Origin: a virus
Direction: 5' to 3' (one strand)
Virus record (IMG/VR): IMGVR_UViG_3300037070_003643
Coordinates: 1 to 44,340 of that record
DNA: 44,340 nucleotides
Shown in pieces: positions 21,371 through 28,099 of this stretch. A program made the translations under genes and the position numbers. Within the stretch, counting starts at the first letter, position 1; each line of letters opens with the position of its first letter. A model generated the notes under the pieces. The model saw only the letters and a list, made by a program, of their open reading frames with translations, was not told the origin of the DNA and did no database searches.

Positions 21371-22081
21371 ATGCGCGTCGAGCTGATAGCCGAGTGCTCG
21401 TCCAATCATGGGGGCTCGATCCCGCTGGCGAAGGAGTTCATCAAGCGGTTCGCGGCGGCGGGTGCGGACTGGGTCAAGTTTCAGTCGTTCAAGGTCAAAC
21501 ATCTGCGCCCAGACGACCCCCAAGCGGATTGGTTCAGGCGCAGCGAGCTGAGCGACGACGCGCATCACGAGCTCAAGGCCGCGTGTGAAGCCGAAGGGAC
21601 GAAGTTTCTCACGACGGTGTATCACGTGGACGAGGTGCCGTTTCTTGCGGCCTTGGGGCTGGCGGCGATCAAGATCGGGAGCGGGGAAGGGCAAGAGCGG
21701 GCCCTGAGTTTGGCCGCTATTCGCCACTTCCCGCGCGTCTTGATTTCCGCGGGCTTGGGCAGCCCGGCGATCCACGACCACCCGCGGCACGGCTACGATC
21801 ACCTCGCCTGTATTACGCGCTATCCCGCCCCGCACGGTATGGTGCCGGCCTCATTGGGGAGGAATCAGTACTTTCAGGGGTGGTCGGATCACTGCGTGGG
21901 GTTGGAGTCGTGTCAGGTGGCGATCATTCGCGGGGCACGGATTATTGAGAAGCACGTCCAGCTGATGGGGCAAGCGCGGGATCCGAAGCCCTTCGAAGCC
22001 ACGACGGATGAGTTCAAGGCCCTGCGCGCGTTCGCTGATGAGGATCCCCAACGCTTTCTCGGCCGCTGGCAATTCGCATGA
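21371..22081 (+). CDS. neuB: Sialic acid (nonulosonate) synthase
   Basis: NeuB condenses ManNAc, or a related aldose, with phosphoenolpyruvate to give a nonulosonic acid. The 236 residues contain the TIM-barrel signature in order: IAECSSNHGG (6-15), GADWVKFQSF (31-40), IKIGSGEGQ (100-108), VLISAGLG (123-130), YPAPHG (151-156), GWSDHCVG (170-177) and GARIIEKH (188-195). H174 and H195 are 21 apart, as are the manganese ligands known in bacterial NeuB. The C-terminal antifreeze-like SAF domain, present in most NeuB (about 340 residues), is missing. GC is typical of the phage. Confidence 0.8.
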   Translation: MRVELIAECSSNHGGSIPLAKEFIKRFAAAGADWVKFQSFKVKHLRPDDPQADWFRRSELSDDAHHELKAACEAEGTKFLTTVYHVDEVPFLAALGLAAIKIGSGEGQERALSLAAIRHFPRVLISAGLGSPAIHDHPRHGYDHLACITRYPAPHGMVPASLGRNQYFQGWSDHCVGLESCQVAIIRGARIIEKHVQLMGQARDPKPFEATTDEFKALRAFADEDPQRFLGRWQFA

Positions 22082-22659
22082 GCCACCCCGCGCTCACCCA
22101 TCTGCCGAAAGGTTGGGTGCATCACGGGGATCAGATCCTCGCCCTGCTCGAGCAGCACCAGCCGCGGGTCGTGGTGGAGCTCGGGACGCACTACGGCGCC
22201 TCGGCGATTGCGATGGCGCGCGTCGTCCGCCAATGGGGCGGGACGATCACCTGTGTGGATACGTGGTACGGGGTGCCCCGTCCGGGACGGCCGATGAAAC
22301 CCGTGAAGCTGCTGGCCTGTGCGTCCAACTGCGTCATCGCGGACGTGAGCGCCTCGGTCCGGTTGATTGTGGCCGAGACCGGCGCGGCGGGCCGCGCGTG
22401 GCAGGGGCCGCCCATTGATGCGCTGTATGTGGACGCGGATCACTCGGAGGCGGGCTGCTTGGCCGACCTCGAGACGTGGGGGCCGCACGTGCGATCGGGC
22501 GGGCTGCTCCTCGGCGATGATGGCGATCATCCGAAGTATCCGGGCGTGCGGATCGCGTGGGAACGGTATGCGCAGGAGATCGGGATGGCGTTGACGTTCG
22601 GGGAACCGCACGACACCAATCCGCCGGGGATGCGCCTGGTCTACGGGATCAAACCGTGA
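22078..22659 (+). CDS. Class I SAM methyltransferase (Methyltransf_24-like)
   Basis: 193 residues from the ATGA overlap. The SAM site is VVELGTHYGASAIAMARVV (residues 31-49), then ITCVDTWYG, with DALYVDADHSEAGCLADLE (115-133) and GLLLGDDGDH as later core strands. This is the Methyltransf_24 layout used by small-molecule and sugar O-methyltransferases. Lying between neuB and the DNA methylase it probably modifies the sugar or a glycan; a small-molecule target is more likely than nucleic acid. The exact acceptor is unknown. Confidence 0.65.
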   Translation: MSHPALTHLPKGWVHHGDQILALLEQHQPRVVVELGTHYGASAIAMARVVRQWGGTITCVDTWYGVPRPGRPMKPVKLLACASNCVIADVSASVRLIVAETGAAGRAWQGPPIDALYVDADHSEAGCLADLETWGPHVRSGGLLLGDDGDHPKYPGVRIAWERYAQEIGMALTFGEPHDTNPPGMRLVYGIKP

Positions 22660-23390
22660 CGCCGTATTACGAGCAGGACGGGATCGTGATCTACCACGGG
22701 GATTGCCGGGAGGTGTTGCCGTCGCTTCCAGCGGCCGATGTGGTGTTGACTGATCCGCCGTATGACGCACAGACCCACGCGGGCGCGCGGACGCTCGGCA
22801 AGGAAGCCGTGGCGCGGGCCTCATCTGGAAAGCGCGGCATTACGTCTGCTGGGGTGATCGAGATGGGGTTCGCGTGCTTACCTGACGTGGCCTACACGTC
22901 GCAGCTCACGCGGTGGGCCATGCGGTGGTGCTTAATCTTCTGCTCGCTTGAAATGCTCGGCGCGTATCGTGAAGCGGCAGGGGCGGAGTATTGGATTCGC
23001 GGTGGCTTCTGGCATCGTCCTGACGGCGCACCCCAAATCACCGGCGACCGGCCCGGGCAGCCCGGTGAAGGGATTGCGATTCTGCACCGGCCCGGTCGGA
23101 AGCGCTGGAACGGCGGCGGCCATCATGCCTTCTATGCGCACAACACGGTGAAGCATGGGCGCGTGCATCCGACACAGAAACCGGAATCGCTGATGCGTGA
23201 ACTCGTGACGCTCTACAGTGACGAAGGCGAAACGATCCTCGATCCGTTCATGGGTAGTGGGACCACGCTCATAGAAGCCAAACGACGGGGCCGGAAAGCC
23301 ATCGGGATCGAGTTGGAAGAGAAGTATTGCGAGATCGCGGCGACGCGGCTCCAGCAAGGGGCGTTCACGGAGATGTTTAGGCCGACATGA
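22656..23390 (+). CDS. DNA N4/N6 methyltransferase
   Basis: 244 residues from GTG (GTGA overlap). The catalytic motif is LTDPPYDAQT (31-40), followed near the C-terminus by DPFMGSGTTL and IGIELEEKYCEIAATRL, the SAM-binding FxGxG and its following acidic strand. The order DPPY before FxGxG marks a beta-type enzyme that methylates adenine N6 or cytosine N4. No restriction nuclease is adjacent, so it is an orphan methylase that probably protects phage DNA or regulates host sites. Its placement inside a sugar operon is unusual. Confidence 0.75.
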   Translation: MTPYYEQDGIVIYHGDCREVLPSLPAADVVLTDPPYDAQTHAGARTLGKEAVARASSGKRGITSAGVIEMGFACLPDVAYTSQLTRWAMRWCLIFCSLEMLGAYREAAGAEYWIRGGFWHRPDGAPQITGDRPGQPGEGIAILHRPGRKRWNGGGHHAFYAHNTVKHGRVHPTQKPESLMRELVTLYSDEGETILDPFMGSGTTLIEAKRRGRKAIGIELEEKYCEIAATRLQQGAFTEMFRPT

Positions 23391-24532
23391 GGGTTGCGGT
23401 TGTCTTAACTGCGAGGGCTTCTTGGAGCAAACTGGAGCCGATCTGCCGTGCCTTGAAAGCCCGACCCGACGTGGAGTTACAGATCATCGCGTGCGCGAGT
23501 GCGCTGCTCGAGCGGTACGGAAAGGTCGTGGACGTTGTCAGAAGCCAAGGGTACGACGTCACGGCGGAGTGTTGGAGCACGTATGAAGGCGCGACGCTCC
23601 TCACGAGTGCCAAAGAAACTGGTGCACTCCTTACTGAACTCGCTGCCACGCTGTCTCGGGTGTCTAGCGATTATGTTCTCGTATGCGCCGACCGACACGA
23701 GGTTCTGGCAGCCGCTCAAGCGGCCGCTTACCTTCACCTTCGATTGTGCCATCTGCAAGGGGGTGAAATCTCTGGAAGTCTTGATAACAAAGTACGGGAC
23801 AGCATCACACAGTTGTCCGACATCCACTGCGTCTCGACGTGGCGGGCCCAGCAACGGGTGAGAGGCTTAACCGGCGATGCCGCGGGGATTTACCTGACGG
23901 GGTGCCCGAGCATCGACCTCGCGCGCGAAGCGCTGGACACGCCGCGCGTCACCTTCAGCGAGATCGGCGGCGTGGGCTACACGTTCGATCTCGCGGAGCG
24001 GTTCCTCATCATCCTGCAGCATCCCGTCACGAGTGAAGTGGCGCAGGCCGCCGCGCAGATGCAGACGACGCTCGACGCGACAATCGGGCAGCGCCGGATC
24101 GTGTTCTGGCCGGGCGAGGATGCGGGGCAGGAGCGGATGGCGAAGGTGCTGCGCATGACCCCGGACGTGCACACCGTGCGGAACCTGCCACCGCAGCGGT
24201 TCTTACGTCTGCTTACGCAAGCGGCCGTGCTGGTGGGGAATAGCAGTGCCGGGATTCGCGAAGGCTCGTATCTGGGCGTGCCCGTGGTGAACATCGGGAC
24301 GCGGCAACAAGGGCGCGAGCGCGGGCCGAACGTGATCGACGTGGGCCACGACCCAGCGGCGATTCGGGCCGCGGTCGCGCGGCAGATCGACCACGGGCGG
24401 TATCCACGGTCGACACTCTATGGGCGGGGGGATGCGGGGGAGCGGATCGCGGAGGTGTTATGCGCTATCTCGGGAAATTCTTCATGGTCGGGCGTGAAGG
24501 CTGGTGCTATCTCATTGAGGGGCAGTTCTTAA
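23387..24532 (+). CDS. neuC: UDP-GlcNAc 2-epimerase, hydrolysing
   Basis: NeuC converts UDP-GlcNAc to ManNAc and UDP, the first committed step. The 381 residues carry VLTARASWSKLEPI (6-19), CADRHEVLAAA (100-110, DRHE catalytic region), CHLQGGEISGSLDNKVRDSIT (121-141), LQHPVTSE (210-217), VGNSSAGIREGS (283-294) and VNIGTRQQGR (301-310), the epimerase family in order. Codon use changes sharply near residue 158: the DNA before is about 50-55% GC, after about 65-70%. The last 20 residues overlap another small gene and look like a frame extension. The exact amino-sugar substrate is inferred. Confidence 0.75.
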   Translation: MRVAVVLTARASWSKLEPICRALKARPDVELQIIACASALLERYGKVVDVVRSQGYDVTAECWSTYEGATLLTSAKETGALLTELAATLSRVSSDYVLVCADRHEVLAAAQAAAYLHLRLCHLQGGEISGSLDNKVRDSITQLSDIHCVSTWRAQQRVRGLTGDAAGIYLTGCPSIDLAREALDTPRVTFSEIGGVGYTFDLAERFLIILQHPVTSEVAQAAAQMQTTLDATIGQRRIVFWPGEDAGQERMAKVLRMTPDVHTVRNLPPQRFLRLLTQAAVLVGNSSAGIREGSYLGVPVVNIGTRQQGRERGPNVIDVGHDPAAIRAAVARQIDHGRYPRSTLYGRGDAGERIAEVLCAISGNSSWSGVKAGAISLRGSS

Positions 24533-24597
24533 TCCTCATACACGATCAGCGCACGGGGCACCTGACCGCCCGGATTGAGTTATCGCACCGTGCGTAA
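24460..24597 (+). CDS. 45-residue hypothetical protein
   Basis: ATG directly behind GGAGGTGTT, in a different frame within the end of neuC. The product starts MRYLGKFFMVGREGWC and is a mix of hydrophobic and charged residues. It overlaps the start of the cytidylyltransferase. It may be a real small gene or an explanation for why the neuC tail looks unrelated to other epimerases. Confidence 0.4.
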   Translation: MRYLGKFFMVGREGWCYLIEGQFLILIHDQRTGHLTARIELSHRA

Positions 24598-25351
24598 CGT
24601 GTTAGCCATTATTCCCGCGCGCGTGGGGTCGAAGGGCATCCCGCATAAGAATTGGACGCCGTTAGTGGGCATGACCCCGTATGAACGGGCCGTACATGCG
24701 GCGGTCGACGCGGGGATTGAGACGGTCGTGACGACGACCGATGCGGAAATGTCCTCCGCTCGCCTGGGGTTATGGGCGCGTCCGATCATGGCCCCGGTGA
24801 TGCTGCGCTGGTTGCACGCCGGTCCCCCCCTCCACACGGACACCTGCCCCATGATCGACGTCGTGCAAGACGTTCTCGCCCGCGTGCCCGGCCCCCCTGA
24901 GCAGATCGTGGTCTTACTCCAATGCACGCAACCCTTACGCACGCCCGCCCATGTCCAGGCGGCGATCGCGCTCCTCGAGAAGACGGGCGCGGACAGCGTG
25001 GTGAGCGTGGTGGCGGTCCCCGAGGCGTCTCGGCCTGAGCTGATGTGTTGGATCGGCGGGTTGTCGGGGTATCTCTGCCCCTTCGACGTGATGCGTGGGC
25101 TGTTGGGCGGGGAGCCCCGCGACTGGTCGCGCATCCCCACGCGCCGGCAGGACACGAAGGCGGGAATGTACCTGCGGGACGGGACGGTCTACGCGTTCAG
25201 GCGCGCGACGGTCAGCGCCTACGGCCACCTCTATGGCGTGCATGTCCGCCCGCTGCTCATCCCCCCCGAGGAGACGCAAGCGCTTGACACAATGGCGGAT
25301 TGGGCCGAAGCCGAGCGCCGCCTCCGTGACAGACCAGGTCACACCCCATGA
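24590..25351 (+). CDS. neuA: CMP-sialic acid synthetase (cytidylyltransferase)
   Basis: NeuA activates the nonulosonic acid with CTP. About 253 residues from GTG 24590; TTG 24575 or GTG 24599 are alternatives. Motifs in order: LAIIPARVGSKGIPHKN (nucleotide loop), TTTDAE (TD pair), VLLQCTQPLRTP (LLQPTSPLR), DSVVSVVAVPE, then IPPEETQALDTMADWAEAE (normally the DID region). These define the cytidylyltransferase family. It overlaps the small gene above and ends with an ATGA junction to a HTH gene. Substrate specificity between Neu5Ac, pseudaminic and legionaminic acids cannot be decided. Confidence 0.75.
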   Translation: MRNVLAIIPARVGSKGIPHKNWTPLVGMTPYERAVHAAVDAGIETVVTTTDAEMSSARLGLWARPIMAPVMLRWLHAGPPLHTDTCPMIDVVQDVLARVPGPPEQIVVLLQCTQPLRTPAHVQAAIALLEKTGADSVVSVVAVPEASRPELMCWIGGLSGYLCPFDVMRGLLGGEPRDWSRIPTRRQDTKAGMYLRDGTVYAFRRATVSAYGHLYGVHVRPLLIPPEETQALDTMADWAEAERRLRDRPGHTP

Positions 25352-25536
25352 AGGAGCACCGCCTCAACCGCTGGCTCAGTATCAGCGCCTACAGCCGGGC
25401 CTACGGGCTCTCCCGCCCCACCATCCGCAAGCTCCTCGACCAAGGCTGCCTCGAGTCCTATCGCGTCCTCGGGATGACCCGCATCCGCAACGTCGAGCCC
25501 GACGCCCACCACCCACACCTCCCCAAAGCGCACTAA
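25348..25536 (+). CDS. Small helix-turn-helix protein, excisionase-like
   Basis: 62 residues from the ATGA junction. Residues 9-45 read LSISAYSRAYGLSRPTIRKLLDQGCLESYRVLGMTRI, like the winged HTH of excisionase/MerR-type small proteins. It is the last gene of the sialic-acid operon and could autoregulate it or be an inherited excisionase. No integrase is present. Confidence 0.5.
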   Translation: MKEHRLNRWLSISAYSRAYGLSRPTIRKLLDQGCLESYRVLGMTRIRNVEPDAHHPHLPKAH

Positions 25537-25557
25537 ATCCCACCGATTTACGTTTTT
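25534..25557 (+). terminator. Weak rho-independent terminator
   Basis: TAAATC (25534-25539) pairs with GATTTA (25545-25550) around CCACC, followed by acg and TTTTT. The stop codon is part of the stem. The stem is only six AT-rich pairs, so termination may be partial. Confidence 0.5.
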
Positions 25558-25573
25558 CGTGTCTAGGGTCAAT

Positions 25574-25702
25574 GCCCGGACATGCCTGCCAATCCCCGCG
25601 ACAAGTTTTTGACATCCACACAATTCCACGCGCACACTCTCTATCGGGCCTTGCGCTGAGCGCAACACGCGCGAAGAGGCCCGCCGGGCACCAGCCCGGA
25701 CA
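25574..25702. other. GC hairpins and repeats upstream of the small terminase gene
   Basis: The palindrome TTGCGC-TGA-GCGCAA lies at 25651-25665, and CCGGGC-ACCA-GCCCGG at 25684-25699 with a competing fold GCCCG/CGGGC at 25679-25689. The nonamer GCCCGGACA occurs at 25574-25582 and again at 25694-25702. A TTGACA at about 25606 has no good -10. The region may hold a packaging (pac/cos) site or control elements for the terminase genes. Confidence 0.35.
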
Positions 25703-25714
25703 CCCCGTCTCACG

Positions 25715-26134
25715 ATGGCCAAATGCACAACCGACCAATCGCAGCTCAGCGATGACGATAAGGCCCTCGTCCTGACCCTCGCCCAACGCGACCTCTCCCA
25801 AACCGAAATCGCCCAGATTGTTGGCTGTCATCACTCGTCTGTCAGTCGATGGCTAAGCCGCTTCGAATCCACCGTCGTCATCGCCCAACGCCGAGCGCGA
25901 CACCGCGCACTCGAAGTCACGGATGCCGCCTTCGATGGCGCTGTCAAGGCCGCGAAAGACGGCAAACCCGAGCATGCGATGGAGTTAGCGGACCGCGTAG
26001 GTGCGGTGTTGAAGCGCCAGGCGGAGGCGAGCTCGAGCCAGGTGCAGATTGTGATCGGCATGCCCGGGCAGCCTGCTGGGCCTGACCCGATCGTGGTTTC
26101 GCCTTTACCTTTCGCCCCTCGGTGTATTGAATGA
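25715..26134 (+). CDS. Terminase small subunit
   Basis: The 139-residue protein recognises the packaging site. Residues 10-52 form a homeodomain-like HTH (LSDDDKALVLTLAQRDLSQTEIAQIVGC, HHSSVSRWL). Residues 60-105 are a helical oligomerisation region, and the C-terminal QVQIVIGMPGQP segment recalls the portal- or TerL-binding end of other TerS proteins. The gene order TerS-small-TerL-portal agrees. No Shine-Dalgarno site precedes the ATG. Confidence 0.65.
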   Translation: MAKCTTDQSQLSDDDKALVLTLAQRDLSQTEIAQIVGCHHSSVSRWLSRFESTVVIAQRRARHRALEVTDAAFDGAVKAAKDGKPEHAMELADRVGAVLKRQAEASSSQVQIVIGMPGQPAGPDPIVVSPLPFAPRCIE

Positions 26135-26347
26135 CTACGCACTAAGTCGTTGCGTCTATTGACCTGCGTATTCTCTTTGCGTCCGATAACAGCGGTTATG
26201 GTTACCTGGAAACCACGCAGTACACAGGCCCGGCGAGGATGTCGGGCCGTGCCTTCCGGGAACGACCTTCGGTGGGGGGCCCCACCCCTGCCTCGCGCCC
26301 CTCAGCGCGGAGAATTTTTCCTCGGATGCGGCACGGATGAGGTAGGG
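26135..26347. other. Intergenic region with two GC hairpins
   Basis: A hairpin GGCCCG/CGGGCC (26227-26248, 10-base loop) and a GC-rich palindrome GGTGGGG-GG-CCCCACC (26271-26286) lie between terS and the next gene. No T-run follows either. No gene is visible on either strand; the long leftward frame here is the complement of terL. The place, next to the packaging genes, allows a packaging-site role. Confidence 0.35.
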
Positions 26348-26536
26348 ATGGCGGACACGAATCAGCGGTTGCTGGTGGAGATTGCGGCGGATCGGGCGAC
26401 GCAGGAAGCGGCGCAGCCGGCGCAGCGGTTGGATTCGACGGGGATCTTTCTGGCGAATCTGCCGGGGTGGCGGAACGCGTTGGTGGAGGGGCGGGCGCGG
26501 GATCTCAACACGGTGATTCAGATTGCGCTCCCGTAG
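26348..26536 (+). CDS. Small hypothetical protein
   Basis: 62 residues from ATG behind GAGGTAGGG, ending directly before the terminase large gene. It is acidic to neutral, with a central Gln-rich helix (RATQEAAQPAQRLD) and an end DLNTVIQIALP. No motif; the position suggests a packaging accessory. Confidence 0.45.
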   Translation: MADTNQRLLVEIAADRATQEAAQPAQRLDSTGIFLANLPGWRNALVEGRARDLNTVIQIALP

Positions 26537-28099
26537 ATGGGGGCGGTCTGTTGTTGGTGCGGGACGGGGTTGGGACAGGACGCCGGGGGGATCTGGTGGT
26601 GCCCGCAGGCGGGGTGCTGGCGGCGGCAGCAGGAGCACGGGCTCGGGGTAGCGGGGGCTGGGGGGGCGTGGACGTGGCTGTATGTGCCCACGCCGAAGCA
26701 GGTGGAGTTTGACGCCTGTCCGGCCCGGTATGTGTTGTATGGGGGGGCGGCGGGGCCGGGGAAGAGTCACGCGGCGCGGTGGGCGCTCTACCGGCGGTGT
26801 TTGCGGCAACCGGGGTATGAGGCGTTGATTCTGCGGCGCACGTTTCCCGAACTCGAGAAGACGCATCTGCGGCGGATGGCGGCGGAGGAGTGGGATTTGA
26901 ACGGGCGGCCGACGGACCGGAAGAGCCGGCCGCACGCGGAATTTGTGGAGAGCAAACGGCTGATGCGGTTTACCAACGGATCGATGATCGAATGCGGCCA
27001 CATGGACGATGCCGCCGCCGTGTCGAAGTATCTGTCGACCGAATATCACTGCATCGTGCCGGACGAGGGGTCGACGTTCGAACCGAATCCCTTGCTCGAG
27101 CTGTCGACCCGCGCGCGGCGGGTGTCCCCCGATGGGACCGAAAAGGGGAAATTCTGGGTGGTGAGCAACCCCGGCGGGCCGGCCTCGGCGACGCTCCTGG
27201 ATTTCTTCATCGACCATCAGCCGGACTTTGACGCCTATCCGAAGCTGCGCGACAAGTACGACCCGGCGCAGTGGGTGTTTGTCCCGGGCCGGCTGGACGA
27301 CAACCCGTATCTGGATCCCGACTACGAAGCGAGCTTGGCGGTCCTGCAGCCGTGGCGGTATGAGCAGCTCCGGAACGGCGATTGGCGCGTGTTTTCGGGG
27401 CAGTTTTTCTCCGAGTGGCAGGAACGGATCCATGTGGCGGCCCTCGAGCCCTCCCGGGAGGCGCGCTGGTTCCGGTCCTTGGACTGGGGCCGCAATCAAC
27501 CGGGGTGCGTGCTCTGGTGGGCGCAACTGCCGGACCACGCGCTCTACCTGCGCCGGGAATGGAAATTCCAGGGGATGAGCGAGCAGGAAGTGGCCGTCGG
27601 GATTCGGGCGATCGACCGGGAACTCGGCCTCGAGCGGCTGGCCTATACGGCGGCGGACCCCTCGATCGTCAACCAGACCGGGGCGACGCATCAGCAGGGG
27701 AGCTTTCAGGGGCAGTCGATCGGGGAAACCCTCGGGCACTACAAGGTGCCCGTCGTGAAGGCCGATAACGACCGCTTCAACGGCTGGGGGCGCTGTCATG
27801 CGCTGTTGCGGCTCGCGCCAAGTGGCGTGCCCTGGCTCCAGGTGCATCCGGAGTGCCGATACCTCATCCGCTCGATCGCCGGCGCCGTGAGCGACCCGAA
27901 GGATCCGGACGATGTGGACACCGCGAGCGACGATCACGCGCTCGACGCGTGGCGGTACGGGGCAATGAGCCGACCGCATCCGCTCGGCACGAAGAAGGCG
28001 CGCGTCCGGTACGCCGAGGGCACCATGGGGGCGCTACGGCAGGCCGTGACGGCGGGATCGCGCCGCCTCGGATCAGAGAGCGTGCGCCGTGCCAGCTGA
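26537..28099 (+). CDS. Terminase large subunit
   Basis: The 520-residue packaging motor has a Walker A motif GGAAGPGKS (69-77), a Walker B CIVPDE (172-177), and the C-terminal RNase H-type nuclease residues SLDWGRN (D316), AADPSI (D374) and DDHALDAWRYG (D470). The N-terminal 40 residues add a zinc-like CCWC…CPQAGC arrangement not always present. The start ATG directly follows the TAG of the preceding gene. The extensive overlapping leftward open frame is its shadow. Confidence 0.85.
   Translation: MGAVCCWCGTGLGQDAGGIWWCPQAGCWRRQQEHGLGVAGAGGAWTWLYVPTPKQVEFDACPARYVLYGGAAGPGKSHAARWALYRRCLRQPGYEALILRRTFPELEKTHLRRMAAEEWDLNGRPTDRKSRPHAEFVESKRLMRFTNGSMIECGHMDDAAAVSKYLSTEYHCIVPDEGSTFEPNPLLELSTRARRVSPDGTEKGKFWVVSNPGGPASATLLDFFIDHQPDFDAYPKLRDKYDPAQWVFVPGRLDDNPYLDPDYEASLAVLQPWRYEQLRNGDWRVFSGQFFSEWQERIHVAALEPSREARWFRSLDWGRNQPGCVLWWAQLPDHALYLRREWKFQGMSEQEVAVGIRAIDRELGLERLAYTAADPSIVNQTGATHQQGSFQGQSIGETLGHYKVPVVKADNDRFNGWGRCHALLRLAPSGVPWLQVHPECRYLIRSIAGAVSDPKDPDDVDTASDDHALDAWRYGAMSRPHPLGTKKARVRYAEGTMGALRQAVTAGSRRLGSESVRRAS

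Noticed and set aside
26156-27979. Long leftward open frames opposite terL, portal (27864-30044), the decoration gene (33098-34564) and the 1742 gene
   Set aside because: They are complements of well-supported genes; low-complexity Arg/Pro/Gly composition and no promoters or ribosome sites.
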